From Candidatus Peribacteria bacterium RIFOXYB1_FULL_54_35 (lineage in GTDB: Bacteria > Patescibacteriota > Gracilibacteria > Peribacterales > Peribacteraceae), in the NCBI GenBank assembly GCA_001787755.1, contig MFYJ01000007.1:334585-398584 (forward strand): DNA of 64,000 nucleotides, read 5' to 3'. This document shows, piece after piece, positions 24,854 through 33,587 of the stretch (position 1 is the stretch's first letter; each line of letters starts with the position of its first letter). The notes under the pieces were generated by a model, which worked only from the letters and a program-made list of their open reading frames with translations, did not search any database and was not told the DNA's origin. The position numbers were made by a program, and so were the translations under genes.

Positions 24854-27450
24854 TGAACTTCGAGCGGTATACCACCAAAGCGGCAGAAGCCGTTCAGGGT
24901 ACTCTGGAACTGGCGGCCACGCTGGGGCAACAGGCCCTCGGCCCGCTCCACGTGCTCCTCATCCTCCTCAACCAGAAGGAAGGTCTTGTCCCCACGCTGC
25001 TTCAGAAACTGGAGCACAACCCGGATGCTGTTTCAGAGAGAGTGAAAAAAGCACTCTCCGCATTGCCGAAAGTCACTGGAGGCACGCAACCCTACCTCAC
25101 ACAGGATCTCAAGAAAATATTTGACCAGGCAGAGAGCGAAGCGGGGAAACTGAAAGATGAATACATCTCCACGGAGCATCTCTTCCTCGCGCTGCTTGAT
25201 CAGGAGGAAGTGCAGAAAGTTCTCCCTCTCAAGAAGAAAGAAGTGCTTGAAGTACTCAGGGAACTGCGTGGCAGTCAGCGCGTCACGGATCGTGATCCGG
25301 AAGGGAAATACCAGGTACTCGAAAAGTACACACAGGATTTCACGCGGCTTGCACGGGATGGCAAGATCGATCCGGTGATCGGGCGGGATGATGAAATCCG
25401 CCGGATCATGCAGATCCTCTCACGCCGGACGAAGAACAATCCTGTCCTCGTCGGCGAGCCCGGCACGGGGAAGACGGCGATTGTCGAAGGTCTTGCCAAG
25501 AAGATTGTGGACGGAGACGTCCCCGATCCTCTGAAGGGGAAGAGAGTGCTCACTCTGGATCTCGGAGCAATGCTGGCAGGAACGAAGTACCGCGGCGAGT
25601 TCGAGGACCGCCTGAAAGCGCTCCTCAGGGAGATAGAAGCCTCAGAAGGAGGCATCATCCTCTTCATCGATGAACTCCATACTATTGTGGGCGCGGGAGC
25701 GGCAGAAGGCTCTGTGGATGCCGGAAACATGCTCAAGCCCTCCCTCGCACGTGGGGCTATCCGCACCATCGGCGCGACGACTCTCAAGGAATACCGCAAA
25801 TACATTGAGAAAGACGCAGCCCTCGAGCGGCGTTTCCAGCCCGTGATGGTGGAGCCGCCCTCGCTGAAAGACGCCATTTCCATACTCCGCGGAATCAAAG
25901 AGAAGTATGAGGTACACCACGGAGTGCGCATCCAGGACAACGCTGTGGTCGCTGCTGTCACCCTCTCCGACCGTTACATCACCGATCGTTTCCTGCCGGA
26001 CAAAGCCATCGATCTCATGGATGAAGCAGCATCTGTCCTGCGGATTGAGTTGGACAGCAAGCCGACGGAGCTCGATAAGCTCGACCGCCAGATCAGACAG
26101 CTGGAAGTGGAACGGGAGGCTCTGAAGAAGGAGAAGGACGAAGCTTCCAAGAAACGGCTGAAGAACATAGAGAAAGAGCTTGCAGAGCTTAAGGAACAGC
26201 AAAAAGAACTTGAAGTCCGCTGGCAGAATGAGAAGAAAGTTATCGACGTGATCAAGAAATCCGGCAGGGAAATTGACGCGTTGAAGGCAGAGGCAGAACA
26301 GGCAGAACGCAGCGGAGACTTACAGAGGGTTGCAGAAATCCGCTACGGCAACATTCCCGATCTCGAGAAGAAAATTGTTTCCTCAAAGAGCGAGCTCGCG
26401 AAGATCCAGAAGGGAAATCCCATTCTTAATGAAGAAGTGATCGAGGAGCACATTGCGCAGGTTGTTTCCCGGTGGACCGGTATCCCTGTGTCGCGCCTGA
26501 TGACGGAGGAGAGCCACAAACTCGCATCCATGGAACAGGAGATCGGCAATCGCGTCATCGGCCAGAAACGTGCGATAACAGCCGTTTCCAACGCCATCCG
26601 GCGCTCGCGGGCAGGCATACAGGAGGAGGAGAGGCCCATCGGCTCTTTCATCTTCCTGGGGCCGACCGGCGTAGGCAAAACGGAGCTTGCCAAGGCCCTC
26701 GCACAGTTCCTCTTCCATGACGAGAAGATGATTACGCGAATCGACATGTCGGAGTACGCAGAGAAGCACTCCATCGCGCGTCTCGTCGGTTCCCCTCCGG
26801 GGTATGTAGGATATGAGGAAGGAGGCCAGCTGACTGAGGCAGTCCGCAGACACCCCTATACGGTGGTTCTGCTTGATGAGATAGAGAAAGCACATCCCGA
26901 GGTTTTCAACATTCTGCTGCAGGTGCTCGACGATGGAAGGCTCACCGATGCCAAGGGACGGACAGTGGATTTCAAGAACACGGTCGTCATCATGACAAGT
27001 AACCTCGGCGGCGACATCCTGCTCAAGTACGCGGAAGAGAAAGGAAAAACTGAGGGGAAAGTTCTCTCTGCCGTGTTTTCGCCGGAAGGTGAAGTCAACA
27101 GAGTCCTTAAAGCGCATTTCCGCCCTGAATTCCTGAACAGGATAGATGACATCATCATCTTTGACGCCCTCACTAAAGAGCAAATTGCACAAATTGTGGA
27201 ATTGCAGATCCAGCGCGTAGCACAGCGCCTGGAGAAGAAAGGAATCAGAATAGAAGTGACAGAAGCCCTCAAGGGACATCTGGCAAACGCAGGGTACGAT
27301 CCTGCGTTCGGTGCCCGTCCCCTCAAGCGCCTCATCCAGAATGAGATCCTGGACGAACTCTCCCTGCAAATTATTGAAGGCAAAATCCCCGAAGGTTCCT
27401 TCGTAGCCATCGACTACAAAAACAGTGCTGTGGTCTTCAGGAAGAAGTAG
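24853..27450 (+). CDS. clpB: Disaggregase ClpB (Hsp100)
   Basis: 865 residues; a ring-forming AAA+ unfoldase that works with DnaK to rescue aggregated proteins. The N-terminal Clp repeat domain covers about residues 1-145. The first AAA+ domain has [15 protein letters not shown] and [13 protein letters not shown]. The long coiled-coil middle domain (about residues 410-530) is typical of ClpB rather than ClpC. The second AAA+ domain has [30 protein letters not shown] and the sensor-2 region [10 protein letters not shown]. The ATG at 24853 overlaps the end of the CIRCE operator; a GTG two codons earlier is possible but less likely. The transcript start is predicted within about 5 bases of the ATG. 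It converges on and overlaps the methyltransferase gene by 14 bases. Confidence 0.96.
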   Translation: MNFERYTTKAAEAVQGTLELAATLGQQALGPLHVLLILLNQKEGLVPTLLQKLEHNPDAVSERVKKALSALPKVTGGTQPYLTQDLKKIFDQAESEAGKLKDEYISTEHLFLALLDQEEVQKVLPLKKKEVLEVLRELRGSQRVTDRDPEGKYQVLEKYTQDFTRLARDGKIDPVIGRDDEIRRIMQILSRRTKNNPVLVGEPGTGKTAIVEGLAKKIVDGDVPDPLKGKRVLTLDLGAMLAGTKYRGEFEDRLKALLREIEASEGGIILFIDELHTIVGAGAAEGSVDAGNMLKPSLARGAIRTIGATTLKEYRKYIEKDAALERRFQPVMVEPPSLKDAISILRGIKEKYEVHHGVRIQDNAVVAAVTLSDRYITDRFLPDKAIDLMDEAASVLRIELDSKPTELDKLDRQIRQLEVEREALKKEKDEASKKRLKNIEKELAELKEQQKELEVRWQNEKKVIDVIKKSGREIDALKAEAEQAERSGDLQRVAEIRYGNIPDLEKKIVSSKSELAKIQKGNPILNEEVIEEHIAQVVSRWTGIPVSRLMTEESHKLASMEQEIGNRVIGQKRAITAVSNAIRRSRAGIQEEERPIGSFIFLGPTGVGKTELAKALAQFLFHDEKMITRIDMSEYAEKHSIARLVGSPPGYVGYEEGGQLTEAVRRHPYTVVLLDEIEKAHPEVFNILLQVLDDGRLTDAKGRTVDFKNTVVIMTSNLGGDILLKYAEEKGKTEGKVLSAVFSPEGEVNRVLKAHFRPEFLNRIDDIIIFDALTKEQIAQIVELQIQRVAQRLEKKGIRIEVTEALKGHLANAGYDPAFGARPLKRLIQNEILDELSLQIIEGKIPEGSFVAIDYKNSAVVFRKK

Positions 27451-27898
27451 CGCGGAAGTGGTGCAGAGCGATGCCCGCTGCTACGGCAACGTTCAGTGAT
27501 TCTTTCTTCCCCTGCATCGGAATCTGCACACGATCATCACAAAGAGAGAGAAGATCTTTTGGAACGCCTGTTACTTCGTGCCCTACAAGCAGACAGACTT
27601 TCTCCGGCGGAGAGTACTTCGCAATGTCCTGCGCGTCTTCCGTGATCTCCAGAGCAACTATGTTCCATCCCTTCTCTCTCAGCTCGGTGATCACCTCCTT
27701 CGGATCTTCCCTGTATTCCCATGGGATCCACTCATCGGCCCCAAGGGCTGTTTTGCTGATCTCCCTCCTTGGCGGGAGCCCTGTGTAACCGGTGAGGTAC
27801 AGCTTCGCCACGCCAAACGCGTCTGCCGTGCGGAAGAAGGATCCCACGTTCCAGAGGGAGCGGATGTTATGCGCGAGCAGGACGATGCTGCGTTCCAT
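27437..27898 (-). CDS. TrmH/SpoU-family RNA methyltransferase
   Basis: A 153-residue SPOUT-fold enzyme that transfers methyl from S-adenosylmethionine to a ribose 2'-OH of tRNA or rRNA. The three family motifs are present: [19 protein letters not shown] (motif 1), [11 protein letters not shown] (motif 2) and [21 protein letters not shown] (motif 3). It is only the catalytic core, without the N-terminal substrate domain of RlmB, so the RNA target is unclear. The start overlaps the purQ-like stop by one base (TAATG), so the two are translationally coupled. Its 3' end overlaps clpB by 14 bases on the opposite strand. Confidence 0.9.
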   Translation of the reverse strand: MERSIVLLAHNIRSLWNVGSFFRTADAFGVAKLYLTGYTGLPPRREISKTALGADEWIPWEYREDPKEVITELREKGWNIVALEITEDAQDIAKYSPPEKVCLLVGHEVTGVPKDLLSLCDDRVQIPMQGKKESLNVAVAAGIALHHFRATSS

Positions 27899-29130
27899 TA
27901 GTGCAGTCGGCTCAGGCTTGCGGCGTGCGGATTGGCGAATACCTCCAGGGTTTCCTTCTCCAGGAGATCTCCCTCGGAAACCTCTCTGCACACATAGCAC
28001 ACACCTGTTTCACTCCCCTTCCCGAGGATGGCCGCACCTGTATCTGGTTCATCTCTGCGGAGGAGCTTTATACCCTGCTTGAATGGAAAATCAGTCACTG
28101 GCTGCTCTTGCTTTGCATCTGCATTCCACTTGCATACCGTGCCTCCTCTGCGGATATACGCAACTTCTTTGTTTGGATTGAAGAGGGAGATGGTACCGAG
28201 CACTGTGCGCGGATCGCCCGTTCCGAGCGCGAGGTAGCGCAACTGCCTCAATTTCAGGGACGGGAGCAACCGATGTGCCGCCTGTTCCACGGTGTGTTCT
28301 TCGTTGTTCACGATCAGCGTGTCGATGAAAATTTCCACTGCACCTGCGGCCTTCTCTCCCACGGTGAAACCAGTGCCTTTGCGGGAAATCTCATGGAATG
28401 TGGGTCGCACCTTGTTCTGCACCCAGCGCTTCAGAGATACAAAGTATGGGCTTCCCCCCTCCGTACGCTCGGGATGCGGCATGAGGGCGACCACGTTCCC
28501 CGCCGGATTGCAGATGCCGGCAATGGCAAAAGCGGACCCGTTGGGAGTGGTGACCGGATCCTCGGAGACATTGCCCTGTGCATCGCAGTACGAGAAAGCG
28601 ATTTGGTCGTTCTTCCGAAGTTCGTCTATAAGGCCGGAATCCTTCGTGACAAAGCGCCCTTCACCATGTGCAATCGGCAACGTCATCACGCCTTCCCAGT
28701 CAGAGGTCACGCAGCGGTTCCTCGCGCACGTCGGTGTGATGAAGACCCACTCGTTCAAGAACCCCACTGCCTCCCCCCCCACAACGTTGCGTGCAAGGCA
28801 CATCTGGAGCTGCTCCCCGAGCGGTATGAGCCCGCTCTCCACAAGAATCTGTGCTCCGTTGCAGTTCCCGATCACGGGCTTACCCTCCTTCGCTTCTGAG
28901 CGGATGAAATCCATGAGGGGATCTCTCGCGGCCACCATCCCCGCCCTTCCCCGGTCTTCGTAGCTGAATCCCCCGGGGATGAAGTAACCATCCACGTCTT
29001 TAAGTTTCTCCGTATCGTCATTCCAGCGGAAATAGAGGGCGTCCATTCCTGCGCGCCTCACGGCGCGGATGGATTCCACTTCGCAGTTGTTTCCGGGGAA
29101 CGAGAGAACGGCGATCTTCGGTGTCTGCAC
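27898..29130 (-). CDS. PurQ-like glutamine amidotransferase with C-terminal extension
   Basis: 410 residues. The first 260 match the glutaminase subunit of FGAM synthase (PurQ): SFPGNNCEVESIRAVRRAG, IPGGFSYEDRGRAG, the nucleophile in GNCNGAQILVESGLIP and the catalytic MPHPER. PurQ supplies ammonia for the fourth step of purine synthesis. The last 150 residues are extra. They begin VEIFIDTLIVNNEEHTVEQA, which is loosely PurS-like, and continue into an unfamiliar segment with two Cys (TGVCYVCREV). No purL, purS or other pur gene is near, and CPR genomes often lack the pathway, so the substrate may differ. The GTG start is 6 bases after TACAAT; the mRNA is predicted to be leaderless. Confidence 0.8.
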   Translation of the reverse strand: MQTPKIAVLSFPGNNCEVESIRAVRRAGMDALYFRWNDDTEKLKDVDGYFIPGGFSYEDRGRAGMVAARDPLMDFIRSEAKEGKPVIGNCNGAQILVESGLIPLGEQLQMCLARNVVGGEAVGFLNEWVFITPTCARNRCVTSDWEGVMTLPIAHGEGRFVTKDSGLIDELRKNDQIAFSYCDAQGNVSEDPVTTPNGSAFAIAGICNPAGNVVALMPHPERTEGGSPYFVSLKRWVQNKVRPTFHEISRKGTGFTVGEKAAGAVEIFIDTLIVNNEEHTVEQAAHRLLPSLKLRQLRYLALGTGDPRTVLGTISLFNPNKEVAYIRRGGTVCKWNADAKQEQPVTDFPFKQGIKLLRRDEPDTGAAILGKGSETGVCYVCREVSEGDLLEKETLEVFANPHAASLSRLH

Positions 29131-29136
29131 AGATGG

Positions 29137-29142
29137 ATTGTA
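29137..29142 (-). promoter_or_regulatory. -10 element of the purQ-like/methyltransferase unit
   Basis: TACAAT on the minus strand followed by CCATCT and the GTG start at 29130, the same 15-base layout as at 12192 and almost as at 17570. Confidence 0.6.
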
Positions 29143-29159
29143 GCGTGAATGTCCGTGTC

Positions 29160-31229
29160 TTACACATTATTTGCGCCCCTTGTAGCAGAGTTACTTTTCC
29201 GAGCGGGTTTCAGATGCCCGTTGGCCTGTACAACTGCAAGAAACTCCTCGAGTGGGATATCGAGCTTATCCGGTGTGATCATTTTGAAGAGCGTGGGCCA
29301 GGTGACCTTCGCGTCGGATCTCTGGATTTTTCTCCAAGTAGTCTGTTTTGTGGTTCTTCCGTCGCTGAAGGTAACTACAATCTCCTTATGGCTGCCGCTA
29401 CCCTTGCCCGGTTTTGACTGATGTACCACTTCCTCCACTCCATCTACATCCCCGAGTATACGAAGAAAGTCCTGGAGCGTTGGCGCTGTGAACCCGCGCA
29501 GTTCCCTCCGTAACCGCGCCTGTTCCTCTGCAACAGGATCTACTTCTCTTGCTATAGCTGTTTGTACCGCAGTCTGTGCTGTCTTAGGTTCTTCAACATG
29601 CAACTGAGTCCTCTCCTGTATCTTCTGCTCCAGAACGGGCTGGCAAACCGAAGACCAGTTACCTGGGGCAATCGCTGCACCGCAGCGTGTCATTGTTTCC
29701 GCCGCTTTTGCCTGCGGGAGATGCATAGTGGAACCCAGAAGGGGCGGAATGTCGTAGTCCAGCTGCTCATTGGATGGAAAGAGGACAATTTCATCATCGG
29801 GCCTGTCCACAAAAATGAGTGGACTCACTTCCCCGGCTCTCTCAAATAACTCCCTGTACTGCACCGCACGCTGCCTCATCTGCATATTGAGCACTCTCGC
29901 AGCTACAATGACTGGTTCCTCAAGACGCTGGATGTCCGTGTAAGGTAGGCGGGGGGCAAGATGATTGGAAGAAACAGGAAAAACGGTATTGCCATGAGAA
30001 ATGTGGAAATTGAGGTACCCCTTCGTAGCATAAAATGGATTGTCAACAGGATACATCGCAGAGAATGCATGCGTTTCGTGACTGTCCGAATCATACAAAC
30101 CAATGGTCTGGCGTCTCTTTGCTCCATCCACTGCATAGTGCCCGTACCATCTTCTGTCTATTGGCGTGAGCACTGAAACATAACCATGTGGATAGTAGGC
30201 ATCATCCTGAGGCATTTCCTGCCCCTGCATATACAGGCTGGATTCCCGGAGCGTATTGGAAAGTCGCGGCAGTGTAAGGATCTGTTGCAGTGTTTTTACC
30301 GCACCGTTCAGTGAACTTTCAGAAATCGGAAGCCGCTCGGCAACAACATTCCGGAATTTGTGCTCCTGGTTATCGTTAGTCCGCAGACGGTTTGGCCGCA
30401 ACTCACGGACATTGGCGGAATACCTCTGCAGATGTGCGTTGAAATCCTGCACAGGGAACTTTCCTGGCCACCAGGAAGCAATTTCCGCGAGAACCCGTGC
30501 AAGAATAGCGTCGCGGATTTCATTGAGTACCACTCCGAGCACAGAGAAGCCCACTTCGTCGTAGTGGTGACCGCTCTCTCCAAGAGCCTTCTGCAGAAGC
30601 ACATCGATCTCCGTGAGAGCCATGCTGGTGGCAAACATGATGCGGGCGATTTCCTCAGTTTTTCCTGAAATTTCTTCACTACACTCAGGTTCTCTTAACC
30701 CACTTTTCAAGAATGCGATGACCTGGTTACGCACCTTCCCTGCTACCATCTGTATCCAATTGCGGACTGCTGCATGATCCTGTTCGTAGAAAGGAATGGT
30801 TTCTCCATCCTCAGCCAGAATGCTCAGAAGTCCATCTAACTCTTTGCGGGCGGTGTTCGTTTCTACACGACAGGCAATATCCGCCGCCTCACTCACATTT
30901 ACCTGCTGGAGAGTGCGTGCTGTCTGCACAGGAACAGACATATCGAAGCACCCACAGAGTTCCACAACGTCACGAACATGTCTCTGGATGGACTGTGGTG
31001 CACTCGCTGCAACGGCGCAATTATGGAACACAAAACCATGCGGGTTTTTATTCACTTTTGAAACAGACCACCTTCCACTCGATGCTTCCTGCAATCCCAA
31101 CGTGACCGCTGCTGCCAGGTGCCCGGCCTGTGCCTCCGAACCAGTAAACTCTTTTCCTCCCGTTGCGCATTCGGGATCCAATGGTAACCTTGGATTTCTA
31201 TTGCCTGCAGAGTGAAAATGCTCAGACAC
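29160..31229 (-). CDS. Large protein of unknown function with a HicA-like C-terminal domain
   Basis: About 689 residues from the GTG at 31229, chosen because upstream in-frame starts lie within the frr terminator; the exact start is uncertain. There is no signal peptide. Most of the protein is unfamiliar. A central part (YYPHGYVSVLTPIDRRWYGHYA, TIGLYDSDSHETHAFSA) is His/Tyr-rich, and there is a Gln/Glu-rich linker near residue 570. The last 95 residues look like a HicA-type double-stranded RNA-binding fold: FLRILGDVDGVEEV, then KGSGSHKEIVVTFSDGR, TWRKI and PLEEFLAVVQ, with the His in GSH where HicA toxins keep theirs. No HicB-like partner gene is adjacent. Confidence 0.6.
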   Translation of the reverse strand: MSEHFHSAGNRNPRLPLDPECATGGKEFTGSEAQAGHLAAAVTLGLQEASSGRWSVSKVNKNPHGFVFHNCAVAASAPQSIQRHVRDVVELCGCFDMSVPVQTARTLQQVNVSEAADIACRVETNTARKELDGLLSILAEDGETIPFYEQDHAAVRNWIQMVAGKVRNQVIAFLKSGLREPECSEEISGKTEEIARIMFATSMALTEIDVLLQKALGESGHHYDEVGFSVLGVVLNEIRDAILARVLAEIASWWPGKFPVQDFNAHLQRYSANVRELRPNRLRTNDNQEHKFRNVVAERLPISESSLNGAVKTLQQILTLPRLSNTLRESSLYMQGQEMPQDDAYYPHGYVSVLTPIDRRWYGHYAVDGAKRRQTIGLYDSDSHETHAFSAMYPVDNPFYATKGYLNFHISHGNTVFPVSSNHLAPRLPYTDIQRLEEPVIVAARVLNMQMRQRAVQYRELFERAGEVSPLIFVDRPDDEIVLFPSNEQLDYDIPPLLGSTMHLPQAKAAETMTRCGAAIAPGNWSSVCQPVLEQKIQERTQLHVEEPKTAQTAVQTAIAREVDPVAEEQARLRRELRGFTAPTLQDFLRILGDVDGVEEVVHQSKPGKGSGSHKEIVVTFSDGRTTKQTTWRKIQRSDAKVTWPTLFKMITPDKLDIPLEEFLAVVQANGHLKPARKSNSATRGANNV

Positions 31230-31279
31230 AGAAAAAAGCGTAGTTAATGTTTGTAGAGTATTTTTGCCGTTCCTGCAAC

Positions 31280-31300
31280 AGAAAGGGGTTACGAAACCCC
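31280..31300 (-). terminator. Terminator after frr
   Basis: On the minus strand GGGGTT-TCGT-AACCCC (31285-31300) is followed by TTTC. It starts one base after the frr stop codon and separates frr from the large gene downstream. Confidence 0.7.
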
Positions 31301-31843
31301 TCACACCGTCATGATTTCCCCCTCCTTCTTCTTCCTGCTCTCATCGATCTTCTCATTTGCCTCCTTCACACCTTTCTCCAGCTGCTCCAGGAGCGTATAG
31401 CGCTGGTCTTCGTCATTCTCTTCGGCCTTGAGCTTGTCGTGCACAGCCTGACGCTGCTGGCGGATGGAAATCCGCGCTTCTTCCGCCAATTTCTGGACTA
31501 CTTTAGTCATCTCCTTCCTGCGGTCCTCTGTCATGGGGGGCAGATTGATACGGATCACCACGCCGTCGTTCACCGGAGATGTCCCCAGATCCAGCTCATT
31601 GAGAGCAGCTTCCACCTGCGAGAGGATTTCCCTGTCCCACGGCTGGATGACGAGGGAGCGCGCATCCTGCACAGAAACACCGGCAACGGAACGCAATTCC
31701 TGCTTCTGCCCGTAGGCATCCACCAGTACGTGATCTACGATTGCGGCATTCGCACGGCCGGTCTGCAATTTCGCATACTCTGCATGCAGATGTTCCAGCA
31801 CCTTTGCCGACTGCTGATGGAAAGAAGCGACGCGTGGATCCAT
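31301..31843 (-). CDS. frr: Ribosome recycling factor
   Basis: 180 residues, close to the usual 185. Frr splits the post-termination ribosome together with EF-G. The three-helix bundle is evident: a long N-terminal helix (HQQSAKVLEHLHAEYAKLQTGRANAAIV), the beta domain with VQPWDRE-like VIQPWDREILSQVEAAL, then INLPPMTEDRRKEMTKVVQKLAEEARISIR and a C-terminal charged helix. It lies 18 bases after pyrH, the common bacterial order pyrH-frr. The gap is TTTTTCCCACCTCTCTCT, a pyrimidine-rich leader without a Shine-Dalgarno sequence. Confidence 0.97.
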   Translation of the reverse strand: MDPRVASFHQQSAKVLEHLHAEYAKLQTGRANAAIVDHVLVDAYGQKQELRSVAGVSVQDARSLVIQPWDREILSQVEAALNELDLGTSPVNDGVVIRINLPPMTEDRRKEMTKVVQKLAEEARISIRQQRQAVHDKLKAEENDEDQRYTLLEQLEKGVKEANEKIDESRKKKEGEIMTV

Positions 31844-31861
31844 AGAGAGAGGTGGGAAAAA

Positions 31862-32569
31862 TTAGCTGCTGACGAGCGTACCAATATTTTTGCCCTGAGC
31901 TGCGCTGAGGAGATTGCCCTTGCTGCCGGAATTGAAAACGCGAATAGGCAGTTTCTGCTCCATGCAGAGGCTGAACGCTGCCTGATCCATAATCCGGAGA
32001 TTCTGGGAGATTGCTTCCGAGTATTTCAGGGAAGAGTACAATTTGGCATCTTTGTGCTCGTCCGGATCTTTGTCATACACGCCTTCGACATTCGTCGCCT
32101 TCAGGAGGATATCGCACTGCAGCTCGGAAGCCCTCAGGGCTGCAGCAGAGTCAGTTGTGAAGTACGGGTTGCCCGTCCCTCCCGCACAAATGACGATCCG
32201 CCCCTTCTCCAGGTGGCGAAGCGCGCGGCGACGGATAAAAGGTTCTGCGAGCTGCGGGACATTGATCGCGGAGCAGACGCGGGTATCGAGGCTGAGAAAT
32301 TCCAGAGCAGACTGCAAAGCGACGCTGTTCATGATGGTGGCGAGCATGCCGATGGCATCACTGGCCGTACGCTCTATACCGCTCTCTGTGGTGTCGCGCC
32401 AGCGCCAAATGTTCCCTCCTCCGACAACAATGACAATCTGTATTCCCTTCTTTGCAACAGACTGAATCTCCTTGGCCAAATCCATCACACTCTCATGATC
32501 AATACCCTGCTCCCCTTCTTTGGAAAGTGCTTCGCCGGAGAGTTTCAGCATGATGCGCTTATAGCTCAT
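31862..32569 (-). CDS. pyrH: UMP kinase
   Basis: 235 residues of the amino-acid-kinase fold that phosphorylates UMP to UDP. Visible are KLSGEAL at the N-terminus, VVGGGNIWRWRDT, the ASDAIGMLATIMNSVALQ helix, the phosphate/nucleotide region GGTGNPYFTTDSAAALRA and LLKATNVEGVYDKDP. It is first in the pyrH-frr operon. The promoter is TTGGCA-N17-TAAGAT with the ATG 9 bases after the -10. A GGTGG in the short leader could also act as a weak ribosome-binding site. Confidence 0.97.
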   Translation of the reverse strand: MSYKRIMLKLSGEALSKEGEQGIDHESVMDLAKEIQSVAKKGIQIVIVVGGGNIWRWRDTTESGIERTASDAIGMLATIMNSVALQSALEFLSLDTRVCSAINVPQLAEPFIRRRALRHLEKGRIVICAGGTGNPYFTTDSAAALRASELQCDILLKATNVEGVYDKDPDEHKDAKLYSSLKYSEAISQNLRIMDQAAFSLCMEQKLPIRVFNSGSKGNLLSAAQGKNIGTLVSS

Positions 32570-32578
32570 GTAGCCACC

Positions 32579-32607
32579 ATCTTAAGTGGGAAGGACTGTG
32601 CTGCCAA
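32579..32607 (-). promoter_or_regulatory. pyrH promoter
   Basis: TTGGCA (32602-32607), a 17-base spacer and TAAGAT (32579-32584) on the minus strand; the ATG at 32569 is 9 bases after the -10. Confidence 0.65.
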
Positions 32608-32651
32608 GGGGAACCGTCTAAATTTGGCATGAGCAAGCCGATTCTTCGTGA

Positions 32652-32657
32652 TATAAT
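32652..32657 (+). promoter_or_regulatory. -10 element upstream of the tRNA-Arg locus
   Basis: A perfect TATAAT. The predicted transcript start, about 7 bases on, almost coincides with the first base of the truncated tRNA copy at 32667, and the transcript would run on into the intact tRNA-Arg. Confidence 0.6.
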
Positions 32658-32666
32658 TGTTGGTAG

Positions 32667-32707
32667 GCCCCGGTAGCTCAGTTGGCCCAGGCTGCGGCCT
32701 CGCAGCC
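32667..32707 (+). pseudogene. Truncated 5' copy of tRNA-Arg
   Basis: Bases 32667-32685 are identical to the first 19 bases of tRNA-Arg at 32761 (acceptor and D-arm). They are followed by a 6-bp hairpin (GGCTGC/GCAGCC, 32690-32707) that is not an anticodon arm of the intact gene, and there is no T arm. The copy sits directly behind a -10 element. Confidence 0.75.
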
Positions 32708-32760
32708 GTGATAAAAAGGTTCGCTCGTTCGTATCATATCGTTATAGTCATAGTGCACAT

Positions 32761-32837
32761 GCCCCGGTAGCTCAGTTGGATAGAGCGGCAGCCTTCTAAG
32801 CTGTAGGCCACAGGTTCGACTCCTGTCCGGGGCACCA
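32761..32837 (+). tRNA. tRNA-Arg (TCT)
   Basis: 77 bases. The acceptor GCCCCGG pairs with CCGGGGC, the anticodon arm GCAGC-CTTCTAA-GCTGT gives anticodon TCT (AGA codons), the T arm is ACAGG-TTCGACT-CCTGT and CCA is encoded. It is flanked by a truncated 5' copy (32667) and a copy of its 3' end (32934-32950). Confidence 0.96.
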
Positions 32838-32845
32838 TTCGACTC

Positions 32846-32871
32846 GTCACGTCGCTCGCGAGCGACGTGAC
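32846..32871. repeat. Perfect 26-base palindrome after tRNA-Arg
   Basis: GTCACGTCGCTCG followed directly by its reverse complement CGAGCGACGTGAC, 8 bases after the tRNA CCA. No T tract follows. It may form a cruciform or hairpin. Confidence 0.85.
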
Positions 32872-32933
32872 TCGCTCATGGCAAGCCATTACGATTCCTG
32901 CTTGCCCATCCGTAGCGCGAAGCGCGAAGGAGG

Positions 32934-32950
32934 GTCCGGGGCACCATTCG
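32934..32950 (+). repeat. Duplicate of the tRNA-Arg 3' end
   Basis: Seventeen bases identical to 32825-32841: the last part of the acceptor stem, CCA and four flanking bases. The preceding GCGAAGCGCGAAGG word is typical of short repeats near the tRNA loci here. Confidence 0.8.
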
Positions 32951-33082
32951 GCTCCGCCCGCTCACGGTCCTTCGCTTATCCTCGAAACTTGATTTTGATG
33001 AAAGGATTAAACGACACTGAGCTTGTCGAAGTGGAGTCGAAGAGCCCAGCTCATACAAGCTCATGAAGCCACACCTACTATT

Positions 33083-33355
33083 TCACGTCGCCTGCATATA
33101 TTCCGAGAGCCGCGGGTCTCTGTCTAAAGCATCAAGCGCTTCCGCTTTCAAATCCAAGAGTTCATCGGGTGTTTCTGCGTCATCCGTAATATCCAGGATG
33201 CTTTGGTACCCGAAGAGGCGTCTTGCATTTTGTGCAGCAGTCAGAATGCTCATCTCGATGTGCTCGGTCAATCCTTCTTGCATCGCACGTCGAATATGCC
33301 CGGTATCGGCTACCACTGTCTCCAGTGCCTGGGATGCAAGGAGTGGCTGGCGCAT
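33083..33355 (-). CDS. Small protein of unknown function
   Basis: 90 residues, probably all helical, with acidic stretches (ILDITDDAETPDELLDLKAEALDAL) and no signal. No family is recognised. The best support for a real gene is the promoter context: TATTCT at 33362-33367 lies exactly 6 bases before the ATG, the arrangement shared by a dozen genes in this window. Functional assignment is not possible. Confidence 0.5.
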   Translation of the reverse strand: MRQPLLASQALETVVADTGHIRRAMQEGLTEHIEMSILTAAQNARRLFGYQSILDITDDAETPDELLDLKAEALDALDRDPRLSEYMQAT

Positions 33356-33587
33356 GCCGTGAGAATAAACTCACACAACATTTTGGCACTCAGTACATAC
33401 TCCGAACTGCTCTGAAGAGAGTTTTTTGGCTTTTGTAAGCCGAAAGAAAAGATAAGCAGTCCCCACTTCTCAGAGAAGAAGCTCCACCTCCCGCAGAGGA
33501 GTTACTGAAATACAACCAATATGCGGAAGAGACTTATGGCAAGCCATCATCGTGGACACAAAAATCGTGCGACGATACAGTTTTCCC

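Noticed and set aside
29160-31229. A complete HicAB toxin-antitoxin module
   Set aside because: There is no HicB-like gene adjacent, and the HicA-like domain is only the tail of a much larger protein.
31230-31304. GTG at 31304 as the start of the large HicA-like gene, overlapping frr
   Set aside because: That stretch encodes the frr terminator hairpin, so a start at or near 31229 is more likely.
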